Positions 1 through 10,781 of a stretch of DNA of 64,000 nucleotides are shown here, piece by piece (the first letter of the stretch is position 1; each line of letters begins with the position of its first letter). The notes under the pieces were generated by a model. It ran no database searches. It was not told where the DNA came from and saw nothing but the letters and a program-made list of their open reading frames with translations. The position numbers and the translations under genes were made by a program. Origin of the DNA: Armillaria gallica (lineage: Eukaryota > Basidiomycota > Agaricomycetes > Agaricales > Physalacriaceae); contig JBANDB010000008.1 in assembly GCA_037576215.1 (NCBI GenBank), positions 1,364,001 to 1,428,000 of the forward strand, written 5' to 3'.

Positions 1-332
1 GAGCATCTCCCTACTAAGAAAAAGTCAGTACTGTGCACACTTGTTTCGTGGGCAATTTCTAAGTCATCCCATTATTCATAGGAAGAAGTTGTGGCGGCGC
101 AAGGATGCCCCCAAGCTAGCTTACCCTTACCAAGAGTAAACATATAGCTAGTTCTTTGTACCATCTTGCAGGCATGCATTGCAATGCTACCATGTCTCTT
201 GCACCCCACTCCATATGCATAATTTACGTACTTGTGTTCATGTAAATAATAAGAACAAATCATCTTGAGTATTGCTTGAAGTCACGCTTTGTCCGGTGAC
301 CACCACCATCCTTTCGTTCTTATCTTTCAACG
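1..332. other. Upstream flank of the CHY zinc-finger gene
   Basis: No gene is visible in this stretch. It precedes the inferred ATG at 333 and would hold the promoter and 5' leader of the CHY zinc-finger gene. The small open frames here have no recognisable content. I see no repeat or RNA gene. Confidence 0.4.
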
Positions 333-849
333 ATGTGGTCAGTGCCCTTCGTCCAGTGCGCACCTACTGTCTTACACCTCTCGTCGTCAGCAAACACGTT
401 CTAAACGCTCAAGTTTCCATCCGAGCGCCCTGCTGTAAGAAATGGTTCGACTGTGCCGAGTGCCACGCCGAATCCGAGACGCATCCACTGGTGCGGACGA
501 CCGAGATGGCGTTTATATGCAAAAAATGCAAGAAGGCTTTCCGTAAGGACATGGCGAATTACGAGGAGAGCGATGAGTTCTGTCCGCATTGTGATAACCA
601 TTATGTATGTTTGCATTTCATGGATTACGGACTGGCTGATTGGGAGTAGGTTATTGAGGCAAAGACGCCGCAAGCTATCGTCGGCGTAGAGGGTGACGAT
701 GCTAGGGTGGATGCTAGGTACGCTTGTTTTGATATTTCGTTGGCTCTACCTCTGACTTTGAAATCAGAATGCTCAAAGACGATCGGGTGAAGGAGACTAA
801 GAAACGGACCATCTTTTCACGGGATGACTTCGAGGATCGGCTGGGATGA
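333..849 (+). CDS. CHY zinc-finger protein, Hot13-like
   Basis: Small zinc-binding protein of the CHY-finger family. The best-known fungal member is yeast Hot13, which works in the mitochondrial intermembrane space in the oxidative import relay for small Tim proteins. Inferred exons are 333-337, 391-604, 650-717 and 768-849, giving 122 residues. All three introns are GT-AG, 45-53 bases long, and keep frame. Visible zinc ligands are CKHVLN at the N-terminus, then CCKKWFDCAECH, CKKCKKAF and CPHCDNHY, the usual order for this domain. The acidic C-terminus ends SRDDFEDRLG. The start was chosen because ATG TG spliced to C AAA CAC restores the conserved M-C-K-H opening, so the first coding exon is only five bases. 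The alternative is translation straight through the first intron region, which lacks family similarity. The family assignment is firm; the Hot13 role is inference. Confidence 0.85.
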
Positions 850-1331
850 GCGTGGATAACGACTTTACTGTTGTTTGAGAGTTAATTCAATCTAGATTGT
901 AGCTGCCGCCGTCACTATTCTGGCAAGGGTCTTGTGCATCGTGCTCGCTAATGCCGCGTTGAACATCCCCGACCGTGTATGTCGCCAATACGCTCCAATG
1001 TTTACTCTCTTCGTAAGAGGCTTTCCAACCATTCCTCAGAGTATTTTTCGTTGGCTATTAGTTCTCTGAAGCTGACATACCTCCTTTGCGCTTTCTCGAC
1101 ACTCTTTCGGCGGGCGCGCTCAAAGTGGCTCCAGAATCTTCGTCCTATGAGACGACCGACAAAGCTTTTGTCTGCAGGCGTCGATGACTTATAACGTTAA
1201 GAAATAACAAACATGGTATAGTATCCCAATGGTGTGGTGTGTGGTGTGTGTACCGGCGCAAGATCCCAATCAATGGTAACAAATTTTACTCGCTCGCAAT
1301 AAAATAATAACTTCTGTCCAACGAGGTTGCA
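850..1331. other. Intergenic region
   Basis: About 480 bases between the stop of the CHY-finger gene and the end of the mucin-like copy A. It holds a GT-rich stretch near 1232-1252. Its right end (from about 1278) is the start of a segment duplicated at 4818. A 71-codon plus-strand frame at 979-1194 has no recognisable features and is not called. Confidence 0.5.
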
Positions 1332-1440
1332 TCAGTGGCTAATCTCGCGCGAAGGTAATGGTGACGGTGAAGAACCAGAAATCCGTGAAATGGCACTCCT
1401 AAATGAGGAACGTGAACGATAAGAGGGTGGTGGGGATCCA
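1278..1440. repeat. Duplicated 3' segment, copy 1
   Basis: This stretch, covering the 3' end and downstream flank of mucin-like copy A, is nearly identical to 4818-4990. Both contain the shared run AAATTTTACTCGCTCGCAAT followed by AATAAAATAATAACTTC and the same stop-codon neighbourhood. It marks one edge of the tandem duplication that made the two membrane-protein genes. Confidence 0.85.
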
Positions 1441-4343
1441 ATGTGCATAAACTCCATCTGCTCATCCATGTACCTCACACGATTTGTCTGGGACAAAACC
1501 TCTTGTCGTAACCGCGTGATCTCTTCTCCGTATGCCATTCGAGAAGACTGGGACTCTTGTCGTAACCGCGCGATCTCTTCTTCATATGCCATGTGAGAAG
1601 ACTGGGTCATTCTCCTCGAGAGGGGATCCACCGGCAGGTTAGGCGACTCTGGTAGGAGTATGGTCTGCTCCGAGGGATATGACGATGTCCCTACGTGACG
1701 TTCACCATCGAAGGGATTGGTTGTATCAACAGAGGGAGTCGTAGTCGCCGGGCCCACTTTGGCGTTAGACTCAAAGAAGGGAGTAGCGTTGTGGACGGAG
1801 TACATCCGTCTGTACTTTCGCCGGATGAGGTAGATGAGGATGGCTACTAATACAGCAAAGAGACCTAGGCTTCCTGCAACTATGCCGCCAATCTGGGCTT
1901 TCGAGGGTCTTGTGGAGGGTGAGATGTACGGGTAGCACGACGTTTACGGAAGGACATACCGAAAAGTGCTTCTTGCAGTGGATGTTACTACGACAACAAC
2001 AGTACTCGTAATGAGCTCCGTTGAGGATAAGTAAGGAGTGGAAGTTGTCATGGTTAAAGTCAGCGGCGAGGCAAACATGGTCGTCAACACCAAGAAGATC
2101 TTTAAATTTGTATCAGTACTCAGGCTGCAATCGTCATCCTCCGTATTGCGTACTATCCTAACGTTGTTCGATGGCATTTAGTCTTTTGATATATGAACAA
2201 AGAGAAGAACATACAGAGGCATAAATGTTGATACATCCGATTCTGCTGTAGCGCAACTACCAGCATGGTGATCTGAGGCTGTAGTTGAGTCAATGGGAGT
2301 CTGAGTTAGACTGGTAGGCCCGTCAGTGCCCTTGGATAGTCCCAATTCAGAGTGTGACGGGGTGTTTGGGGGATGTGTAACTCCAGTTGACGCGGAACCG
2401 TGTTGATCAGTTGGTCCTGTGCCATTGGGAGTCGCATCGGCTACTCCCGCGGGCGTAGAAAAGGTACAAGGCCGATTCGTTGAGGCAAGGGTCCCATTAA
2501 ATACTGAACTGTTACCGTCGGGATTATGAAATGGGAGTAGAGTCGAGTCAGGGTCAGTCCTACGGCCGTGCACTGGCGCAGATCCGCCACCAGGTTTATC
2601 CTCACTAGAGGAAGCGGGAGTAAGAGTAGATGAATACCCTTGACCCGAACCGTCATTAACAAAGTTTGAGTCGCATTCGAAAGATCAGTAACTGCCTGCG
2701 ATCCTGAATCCTGCGGCGAGGGATAAGAGGAGGACCCGTCATCGTTGTTCCCTTTACCAAAAGGAGTAGAGGATGGGGAAGCGGTTACAATGTTCACTTT
2801 TGTTGATCCCTGGAGGAGAGTGATAACGTCAGAAAGCTGAGCGGAGCGTCTCAGCGGTGGTTTTCGTGTACTACGCCTCCCTTGAAGTGGCTGAGAAGAC
2901 CCAGAGTTGGTGTCCGTTGTTACACCTGGAATTTGAGACTGCTTTATGCTTGGGGAGTCAGATGTTGTCTGCGACGTGGCTCCGCTGTTAGGGACCGGTC
3001 CAGGGGAAACGGGGGTAGTAGTTGCAATTGGAAAAGTCTCTGAAGCAGTCATGGTGGGCCCGACTGATGAAGGTGTCGGCACACTATTGGACGTAGTTGA
3101 ACCGGGTGGTGCCTCGTTCTGCGACGATTCAATCTGAGCCAACACATCAGAGAATGAGGCTTGAGTGCAGTTTCAGTGGATGAAGAGGTAGCGACTGTAG
3201 TCGCCGGCGACGACAAAATTTCCGCAAGCGAAGTACTTGTATCCAAAGACGGTGTGATGGTTGCGAAACCTGTCGCTGAAAGCTCACTAGAGGAGGAGAG
3301 TGGTGATGTAGACGCATTCTCATTAGAAGATAAGTTTGAAATGAGGGAGTCGCGGAGCTTGTAAAGATTGGTGCCGGGACGGCGTCAATGGAAGGGAATG
3401 GAGTCGCCTACGACGAGCTTGAACCCGCAGACACAAAACCCGAGAATGCAATGTCAGTAGAAGTAGCAGCATGGGTAGTAGCTGAAGTGGTGGAAGGTAA
3501 CGCAAATGAGCTGTTTGCCAATGCCAGAGACGCCGTGGGAGTTGATATAATTGATATCTCTGAAGTGCTCGATTGTTCGGTGGGAGAAGCTTGACTGACC
3601 ATGGTACTGCTGGGTCTAGGAGTCGGCGAGGCTTCTGTGGATGAGATATCTGACGTGGTGATGGGGCTGTCGCACTGGAGGAAGAGGCTGTTATCCGTAT
3701 TTGTTTCACGACCCGGCGTCAAACTTCTGAGATTGCGGGTTGAAATCAGTACTTCTTCCACTGGATGATCACACCGGTAGCGAACCTCATCACCTGCCTG
3801 GAAAAAAATAAGGATCATGTAACTTGACGATGATTATGAGTATAATCTTACTTCCTCTGCGGCGTGCTCTTCAGTTATTGCGAAGACGCTCTTATGATGA
3901 AAATAATTGGCTCCTTCTAATCCCGTGAACCAGTTAGATATGTGCACGCAGTTTGGATATCAACGTTGCACTTTGAACTGTCAAAGTCGCGTGAGCATCT
4001 GTTCAGCTACAATTACACAAACTTACAACCAAGTACTAGGAGAGCGGACTGGAGGGCAAACCCAAAGAAACATCTAAAGAGCGGAAGGAGAGCGATATGG
4101 GTTGGAATCTTCATTCTTATAGGCATTACTCGCAAGTTGATCGTGTCGTAAGAGTCTGACATTCAACCCGTTGTTGATCGTCAAAGTTGCGTCAAAAAGC
4201 GATAGCATCCCGTCCCTTCTCAATGAGAACTAAGTTGGTAAGGCTGTGGATTTAATCTATAGGTATAATTAACGGAGGTACTTACAAGGGAAAACGTGAT
4301 TGGCAACAAACAGTTGGACGTCCGAGATGATAGTTGCCATCAT
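1332..4343 (-). pseudogene. Mucin-like single-pass membrane protein, copy A (damaged)
   Basis: Left member of a tandem pair on the minus strand. The order is an N-terminal region (ATG near 4343-4340), a long Ser/Thr/Pro-rich ectodomain, a TM segment starting SKAQIGGIVAGSLGLFAVL, a basic stop-transfer sequence and a cytoplasmic tail. The tail has a repeated heptad-like segment (EEIARLRQE, twice), MDEQMEFMH and a PPPSYRS motif. Introns near 2110-2180 and 1890-1945 splice in frame. Compared with copy B it has a TAG at 3408-3410 where copy B has CAG. Extra frame breaks lie near 3165, 3360 and 3960, and one near 2660 could instead be a 56-base intron. I recognise the architecture but no named family. 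The nonsense codon is a substitution and argues for real decay; some indels may be sequencing errors. Confidence 0.6.
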
Positions 4344-4808
4344 TCCTCGTTCTGCGTTAAATTGAACCAGTGATCCCAAGAGAAAATAACAGGACGTCAG
4401 TGGTAAAATCTACCGTTGTCCGATTGGAAGCTAGTTCTCCCATCCGTTGAACGTTCTACATAATAATGTAAGGCCTCTAGGTACTATTCTGGAGGCTCGC
4501 GTTAAGACTTGTTACACAGTTCTGTTCATCACCTTCCTCTGGCGACAATCTTGTTCCGATATTGCCATCATTGTGTGCACATACTTCTCCGTGGGTTGGA
4601 GTATCTCCATAGTAGCGAGTGTGATAGCGAGAGTGAATTGCATCGTGAGACGATAGCTTCTCGTATAAGTGCTTGCAAAACTTCCGAATTTCCCTATCAT
4701 GCACCATAGTTTCAATAAGAATATGACTCTGGAGTGAAACAGCGAGGATGTCACGAAAAAAGTTATCGAGGACCGTAAAGCTGTTTGGTGCACTATAAAA
4801 CCAAGGTT
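4344..4808. other. Spacer between the tandem membrane-protein genes
   Basis: Region upstream of copy A and downstream of copy B. A minus-strand stretch at about 4470-4680 resembles 8340-8560, the flank upstream of copy B; both contain GGAGTAT then CCATAG and CGTGAG blocks. This suggests that the duplicated unit included upstream DNA. A frame at 4477-4839 (minus) is open for 120 codons but has no recognisable motif and overlaps the copy B 3' end, so it is not called a gene. Confidence 0.45.
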
Positions 4809-7414
4809 CTACATGGTCGCAAATTTTACTCGCTCGCAATAAAATAATAACTTCCTATCCAACGAGACTGCATCAGTGGCTAATCTCGCGCAAAGGTAAT
4901 GGTGGCGGCAGTGATAGGGAAGAATGAGGGTCTGTGTTGAAATGGCACTCCTACGCGAGGAGCGGTAAGAGGGTGGTGGGGATCTGGTGTGCATGAGCTC
5001 CATCTGCTCATCCATGTACCTGATACGATCTACCTGGGAAAAAACCTCTTGTCGTAACCGCTCAATCTCTTTTTCATATGCCATTCGAGAAGACTGGGAC
5101 ATTCTCCTCGAAAGGGGATCCACTGGTGAGTCAGGCGAGTCAGATGCAAGGGATTCAGTAGTTACACTCTGAGCGGTGAGATATGATGATGACTCTGTGC
5201 TATGTCCCTCGTCGGAGTGATTGGTATTATCAACAGAGGAAGTCTGCGCATACACAGTCGTCAAATCATTCGTTGAGCCAATAGTCTCCGTACGTGATGG
5301 ATGCTGGTAGCTGATCGCGGAAGGTGAGCTGGAAACTCTCGAGTATTGTGGCGGAACGGTCCTGAGGGAGGGAGAACAACGAAATCGCTATCAGAAGTGC
5401 TGACCGGAACCTGACCTATAGACTGCCGGAAATCGTGGCCATCATCTTCGCCCATTTCGGCATCAGACTCAGAACAAGGTATTTTGTTTGGAGGGACGGG
5501 GGCAAAGTTCCTCCGGCGTTTTCGCAGGATGAGGTAGATAAGGATGGCTGCTAGGACAGCGAAAAATCCTATGGCTCCCGCAGTTATGCCGCCAATCTGG
5601 GCTTTCGAAAGTCTTGGAGAGACCAAAGTGAGATACATAAATTACAGTGTTTGAAAAGACATACCGAACGCCACCCGCTTTGGACGCAGAGACCATGATA
5701 GTAGCTGTAACAGCGTCCGCTGTATCATAGGCCACGAATGTAGTGGTAATGACTACTGTTTCGGTCAAGTATGGTATGGATGTTGTCACAGTTGTAGGAG
5801 TCGGTGAGGCAGTTATAGTCGTTATCGTGAAGAGGGTCTTCAACGATGTGAAAGTAGTCGTATAAATAGTATAACTACCGTCCTGCATGGTATTGCGTAA
5901 CCTTACACTGTTTGGCCGTATTTAGCTATTTGACACAATGGATAAAGAGAGGGACGCACAAAGGTGTAGATGTTGATAATTCTGATTCCAACGCAGTAAG
6001 ACTACTATTCTGGCAAGCTGAGGTAACTGAATCGACGGGAACTGGAGAAAGACTGGTGAGTCCGACATTGGTATGCTTTGTTTGAGAGTGCGACGGGGTG
6101 TTCATGGTAGGTGGGGAAGTAATAACGTCGGAGGGCTGATAGGTCCTTGTATTGGCGTCCCTTGAATTGACCGAGAAGACGCAGAGTTAGTGTCCGTTGC
6201 TGCGCCTGATATTGGAGATTGTGTACTTGCTCCAGTATTGGAGGAAACGCTGTTGTGTTTCACCTGACCGGAAGTATTGGGAATTAGATCTGTATATGGC
6301 GAGTTGATAGTGGGAGTTGTATCTTCGCCTGTCTCCTGAATAGTATAACTATGAATGTGAGGGAAAGGATCGAATGTGGCTGAAGGAGTGACTGTTATTC
6401 TAGATATCTGATTTATGCTCGAAGAATCCGAAGAGACAGTATGCGACGTGGCTCCACTGCGAGGGCTCGTGAAGACGCGGGTAGAAGTTGATGTCGTCTC
6501 TGAAACAAACGTAGTATGAGACGACGTGGGAGGACTTGTACCTGAAGGCGTATCGGAGGTAGTTAAACCAGATGACACTTCGATTTGCGAGGAGTCAATA
6601 CTCTCGGAAGTAGAGAACGATGTTTGCACTGTAGTTTCAATGAATGGAGATGTGTTGGCATCTGAAGTAACCGTGATCTGCGAGGACGTAATGTTTGTGT
6701 GCAAGGATGGTAAGGTGATGATGTCGGCCGAAGGTTTATATGAGGAGGAGGCAGATGGTGATGTAAACGGACTTGCACTAGAAGACACATCAGAGTTAAG
6801 GGGAGCTGCTGTGATAGAGAGTGATGTCAGAGTGGCGTCAGAGGAAGAGGATGTCGCCTGCGACGAGCTTGAACCCGCAGACTCAAAAACTGAGGATGAA
6901 ACGATAATAGAAGTAACAGCGTCGGTAACTGACGTGGTAGAAGGTAGCGAAATAAAGCTATCTGTCGATGCCAGATGAGTCGTAGAGGTTGACACAACCG
7001 ACATTTTCGTGTGCTCGAACATTCGGTGTCAGCGAATATTCTGTGGAGGGAATATTCAAGATGTTGGTGGCAGTCATTGTGTTGAAAACTCTTACCGCTT
7101 TCTACGGTTAGTAGATGCGTTGACGCAGTTTGGACACCAAGCGTTGCGATTTGGGATGCATAGGCCGAGTGATCATCGTAGGTCAAGGGACATCCAACAA
7201 AAGGGAAGTCATCGTTCTTATAGACGGTGGTCGCAATTTGCATCATACCGACTTTCACACTCAACCTGTTGGTCGTCTTGGAAGGAAAGTGTTCCATCTC
7301 CTTCTTAATGATGACTAAGACGGAAAGGTAGTGTGAATAATAGCTGTAACCACCAAGAACACTCACGCGAGGACACTTGAATGATTGATGATCGTCCGAA
7401 AAGATTGTTGCCAT
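4809..7414 (-). CDS. Mucin-like single-pass membrane protein, copy B
   Basis: Better-preserved member of the tandem pair. The start is ATG at 7414; splice sites follow after CCTCGC (intron near 7367) and near 7095. A long Ser/Thr-rich ectodomain is open from 7022 to 6102. A further exon runs near 5960-6100, with an in-frame intron of about 52 bases to the exon holding MQDGSYTIYTTTF. The TM segment, opening AQIGGITAGAIGFFAVL, follows an intron ending near 5625. The tail repeats the copy A features: an EKEIERLRQEV heptad, MDEQMELMH and PPPSYRS. Such proteins are typical of basidiomycete surface or sensor proteins, but I cannot name a family or ligand. A one-base deficit near 6145 separates two Ser/Thr-rich frames. 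The frame also reads past the stop used by copy A (equivalent at 4873) to 4809, so the C-terminus is uncertain. Confidence 0.55.
4818..4990. repeat. Duplicated 3' segment, copy 2
   Basis: Near-identical partner of 1278-1440, lying at the 3' end of mucin-like copy B. A few substitutions and small indels separate the two copies, so the duplication is not brand new. Confidence 0.85.
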
Positions 7415-10400
7415 TAATGTTCTTCACGATCTAGCTCAGTTCAAGCCAGCTGACCTAGCGGAAAATATTAATTCTCCAATATTGTTCAAGCTTCACAGAC
7501 GTCAGTGAGCCTCGTAAAATCATTTGAAGCAAATTTGAAGTCAGCGTACGTGTGCAGGGCCGAGCGGCATTTCCCGATCGGGTGTACATATGTAACTGGT
7601 CGTTTTATACTTATAGCACCATTACCTTCATTTAGGATCAGATAATCGAGCTCTTGGTCGGGAGTCCGACCTTTAACGCTATAACTTTCACCAATATGCG
7701 AACATTTACAGCGATAGCCCGTGTTTACCTAGACACTTTGACATGTTGACTTGGATTCGTCTTCGAAGTTCGTGCGATGACTCTGAATCTTATGCGAGAG
7801 GATCCTGCGATTCGCTATGGTGCTTACCACTAGGATCTAGATGTTAAGCAGGACAGGACAGGCGCCCAGCTATATTTTTCCTGCTGCGTTGAGAATGTTC
7901 GTTTCGTTTTGAAAGGAATTTTTGGAGAGGTCCACAAAGGGTGCGGTCTTCAGTGGACTCCTATTGACCGTGTTCTAACCAATCTTCGTATCTAGCTACG
8001 ACGAATGTACCCAGATGATAGGAGCAATTGAGACGCTTGATCTCGAAGTGCAGAATCCAAATGCTCTCCCAGCTCGAGCCGCAGGCCACCAGAGGGGGAT
8101 GCACTCGCTCAGCTTGCTGATTCATCTTGGCAGTGTTTCCTGGATACCAATGGATCCCATCTGAAAAGATACAATCCCCCGATTGTCATGAAGGATGTAT
8201 ATTCCTCTCTCGCTCTATCTACTTCGTGGAACACATCCTCAACGCCGGTTAAGGGAACCCGTTGGCAAGGATATCGGATGAAGCGGCTTTCTTGAAATCT
8301 AAGTGCGGTACTCACAAGGCGTTTGTGGATGTATCCCTCGTGTTGATCAACAGTCCGTCAAATACTGTTCTGGAGGATCATGATCAGACTTGGCACGCGA
8401 TTCTGTTTATCTGGCGACCATTTGTTCACCTTTTCCAGATGAAATCGGTCACGTTCCGAGATGAAGACATCATCATCATCATGAGTGAACTTCTCCGTCG
8501 ATTGGAGTATCCCCATAGCGAGGGTGAGTTTCATCGTGAGTCATGACCTGCAAGGCAGACATCTAGAGTCTTGATATCGCCGCAATTAACGTGCCAAGGG
8601 AGAACCACCGCGCGGACACTTCGCAGAGTCCATCTGAGAAGGTTCAGTGATGATAACAGTTCTTTCTCGCCTCAGTTGAAGTCCTTTTATCAATTCCTAA
8701 AAACCCCCTTCCGATGCTGGAAGGCGACGTCTCCAAGCTTTTCGTGACTTCGGTTTCATTTTGTGTCTGACCCTCAACCTCGATCCTCTGCTCGTGACAT
8801 TTCGAAGCCAAGTTCGTTCGAATAGCGATGAAAACTAGCTACTCGACAAAGCTTGTTAAAAATGATGCACATGCTTTCCGCCTGCCGAAGATTGTCAATG
8901 CCACAAATTTGTGAAAGCCGCCACTACCTCTTGTCTATATGCCACCGTTTAACCGAAGCGAAAGTTGAGGCGTAAACTTTCGTTGGGCATCTGGGGACAT
9001 CGAAACTCACCTCTATACGCGCTTTGTTCTCGCTCCTCTGGACCGTGTACTATTCATGATCCATCCCTTTCGCCGAATCGCCATGCACCGTCCGTTTGTG
9101 ACACATGCTTGAAACTGATGACATCGCGTCCGATGTCACCGAGTAAGGACGGTCAGGAGGGGACGTAAAGGTGGACGTCTTGCATTGGCGGAAAGAAAAG
9201 CGAAATTTGGGGTTCAGCGTACAGTCTGAGAGTAGTGGATTAGTGACGAAACATAGCGCGGGTATAGGATCAAGCGCCTGAACTAAACTTTCGCCATTAC
9301 GAAAATTGAGAATTGGTATTATTGTTACTACTTTCAAGCAAGTTTCATGAGCACGGTGCGCAATAGTTGTATTGTTTATGATTGCAAAAATAACACGGAA
9401 TGATTTGGCAGCTTCCGAGTCCTGGATCCCGCCGAGCCGTGCTCGCAGTAGATCGTTTTGGAAATGACAAAACTGATGTACGTTTATCCACTACAGTCTT
9501 GATTAAAAGAGAACGTCTCCTCTTTCCTAAGCGGCCTGGATTCTTTCGCAGAAAAAAACACCAAACGGCTAGAACATCCGGGTCTAAGAAGATTGTACTC
9601 ACCGGCTTGCTATAGGCTACCCCGTATAGGTACTTCCTGTTCTCCAATCCCAAGGAGAACAGCAGCTGTCTCCTTTCTGACTCATGAGATAGGCCTGGAT
9701 TCAAGTTCGCCTGCTAAGTACTTACAAGTCAAGGAAGGGCCGGCGCGCGCATCATTCTGTCCAGCTCTGCCCCGTATAGGTATACTTCCCACTCACTAAT
9801 CCTGATCGCCGAGACCATAAATAGCAAAACAGTAAGCCTAGCTCAAAAACCAGGGACACGAACTACAGCCCCATCTCCTTCTTGATCCGCCCCAAACATA
9901 TATAGCATTGTTGTCTACCAATTATGAGCTTTGTACCCGGAGAAATGAACCCCCTGCCTCGCCTTAGAACTTCTCGAATTTGTAACACCGCAAAGGGTAC
10001 TTCAGCGTTCGAGCTTCTCCTAGCAACTCATGCTCTAGGCTTCAACGAAGACCGATCCTTCCCCTTGGCTTTCTAAATCAAAGCTAATTCAACGTGGCAG
10101 CACCTTTCAGCCAGCAGGTATGCAGAAAGCGGAAAGCATAAATTTTCGAGTACTCGTGCCGGCTGTTGATGAAGAGAACTTGACAAGCGAGCCGCCCAAC
10201 ACGGAATGCCAAGATCTGGGGATAAGACGAGCCAGCAATGAATTAGGGCTCGGAGGAGTTATGGAGATCCCCGTTAATCTGAATCTGGCCCAGACTCTTT
10301 TCATCCCAACTACCAACAACTACGAATGATTTCGCACAGTGTGTTCGTTCACATGACTAGAGATCTTGAACTTTGTCCCGCCGTCGGTCGATCCCGCAAT

Positions 10401-10781
10401 GTCCATATGAAGTAGTGCACGGCGCTTGTCCAAGGGCGGATCACTAGACGTTCTTAGTAGTGTCTGAGCGACAAAAAGCAGATACGAAATTGACCTTTTC
10501 TTGGTCTGATGAATGGAATCATTCCACATCACAAATGATCACTATCATTTCATTCATCGTTTCTAATCAGACGGCGGGCGGAGACCCTCAAGATTACGAA
10601 CTGTGTGAGATGGGAAAAACAACAACAAAGAGCGTGTCTGCAGAGAGGAGTGATATAAAATAATGCAAGCATAGAAAACTAGATAGACTGTGGAAACCTA
10701 AAAGATAGACTGAGCAGCTGGAATACACATATAATAGTATATAACCGACGAAGAAAGCAAGGGAAAAAATCAGTCAGTCAG
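7415..10781. other. Gene-poor region
   Basis: About 3.4 kb with no gene I can support. The segment at 8340-8560 is related to 4470-4680 and belongs to the duplicated flank. Two short related blocks, each with CCCCGTATAGGT followed by ACTTCC, lie at about 9610-9640 and 9768-9795. The remaining open frames are under 120 codons and lack motifs, splice support or similarity I recognise. Long 5' regions and decayed copies of the neighbouring membrane-protein genes are possible contents. Confidence 0.5.

Noticed and set aside
6526..6978. Plus-strand Glu/Asp/Val-rich frame of 150 codons
   Set aside because: Antisense of the Ser/Thr-rich ectodomain of mucin-like copy B; the composition is the expected mirror.
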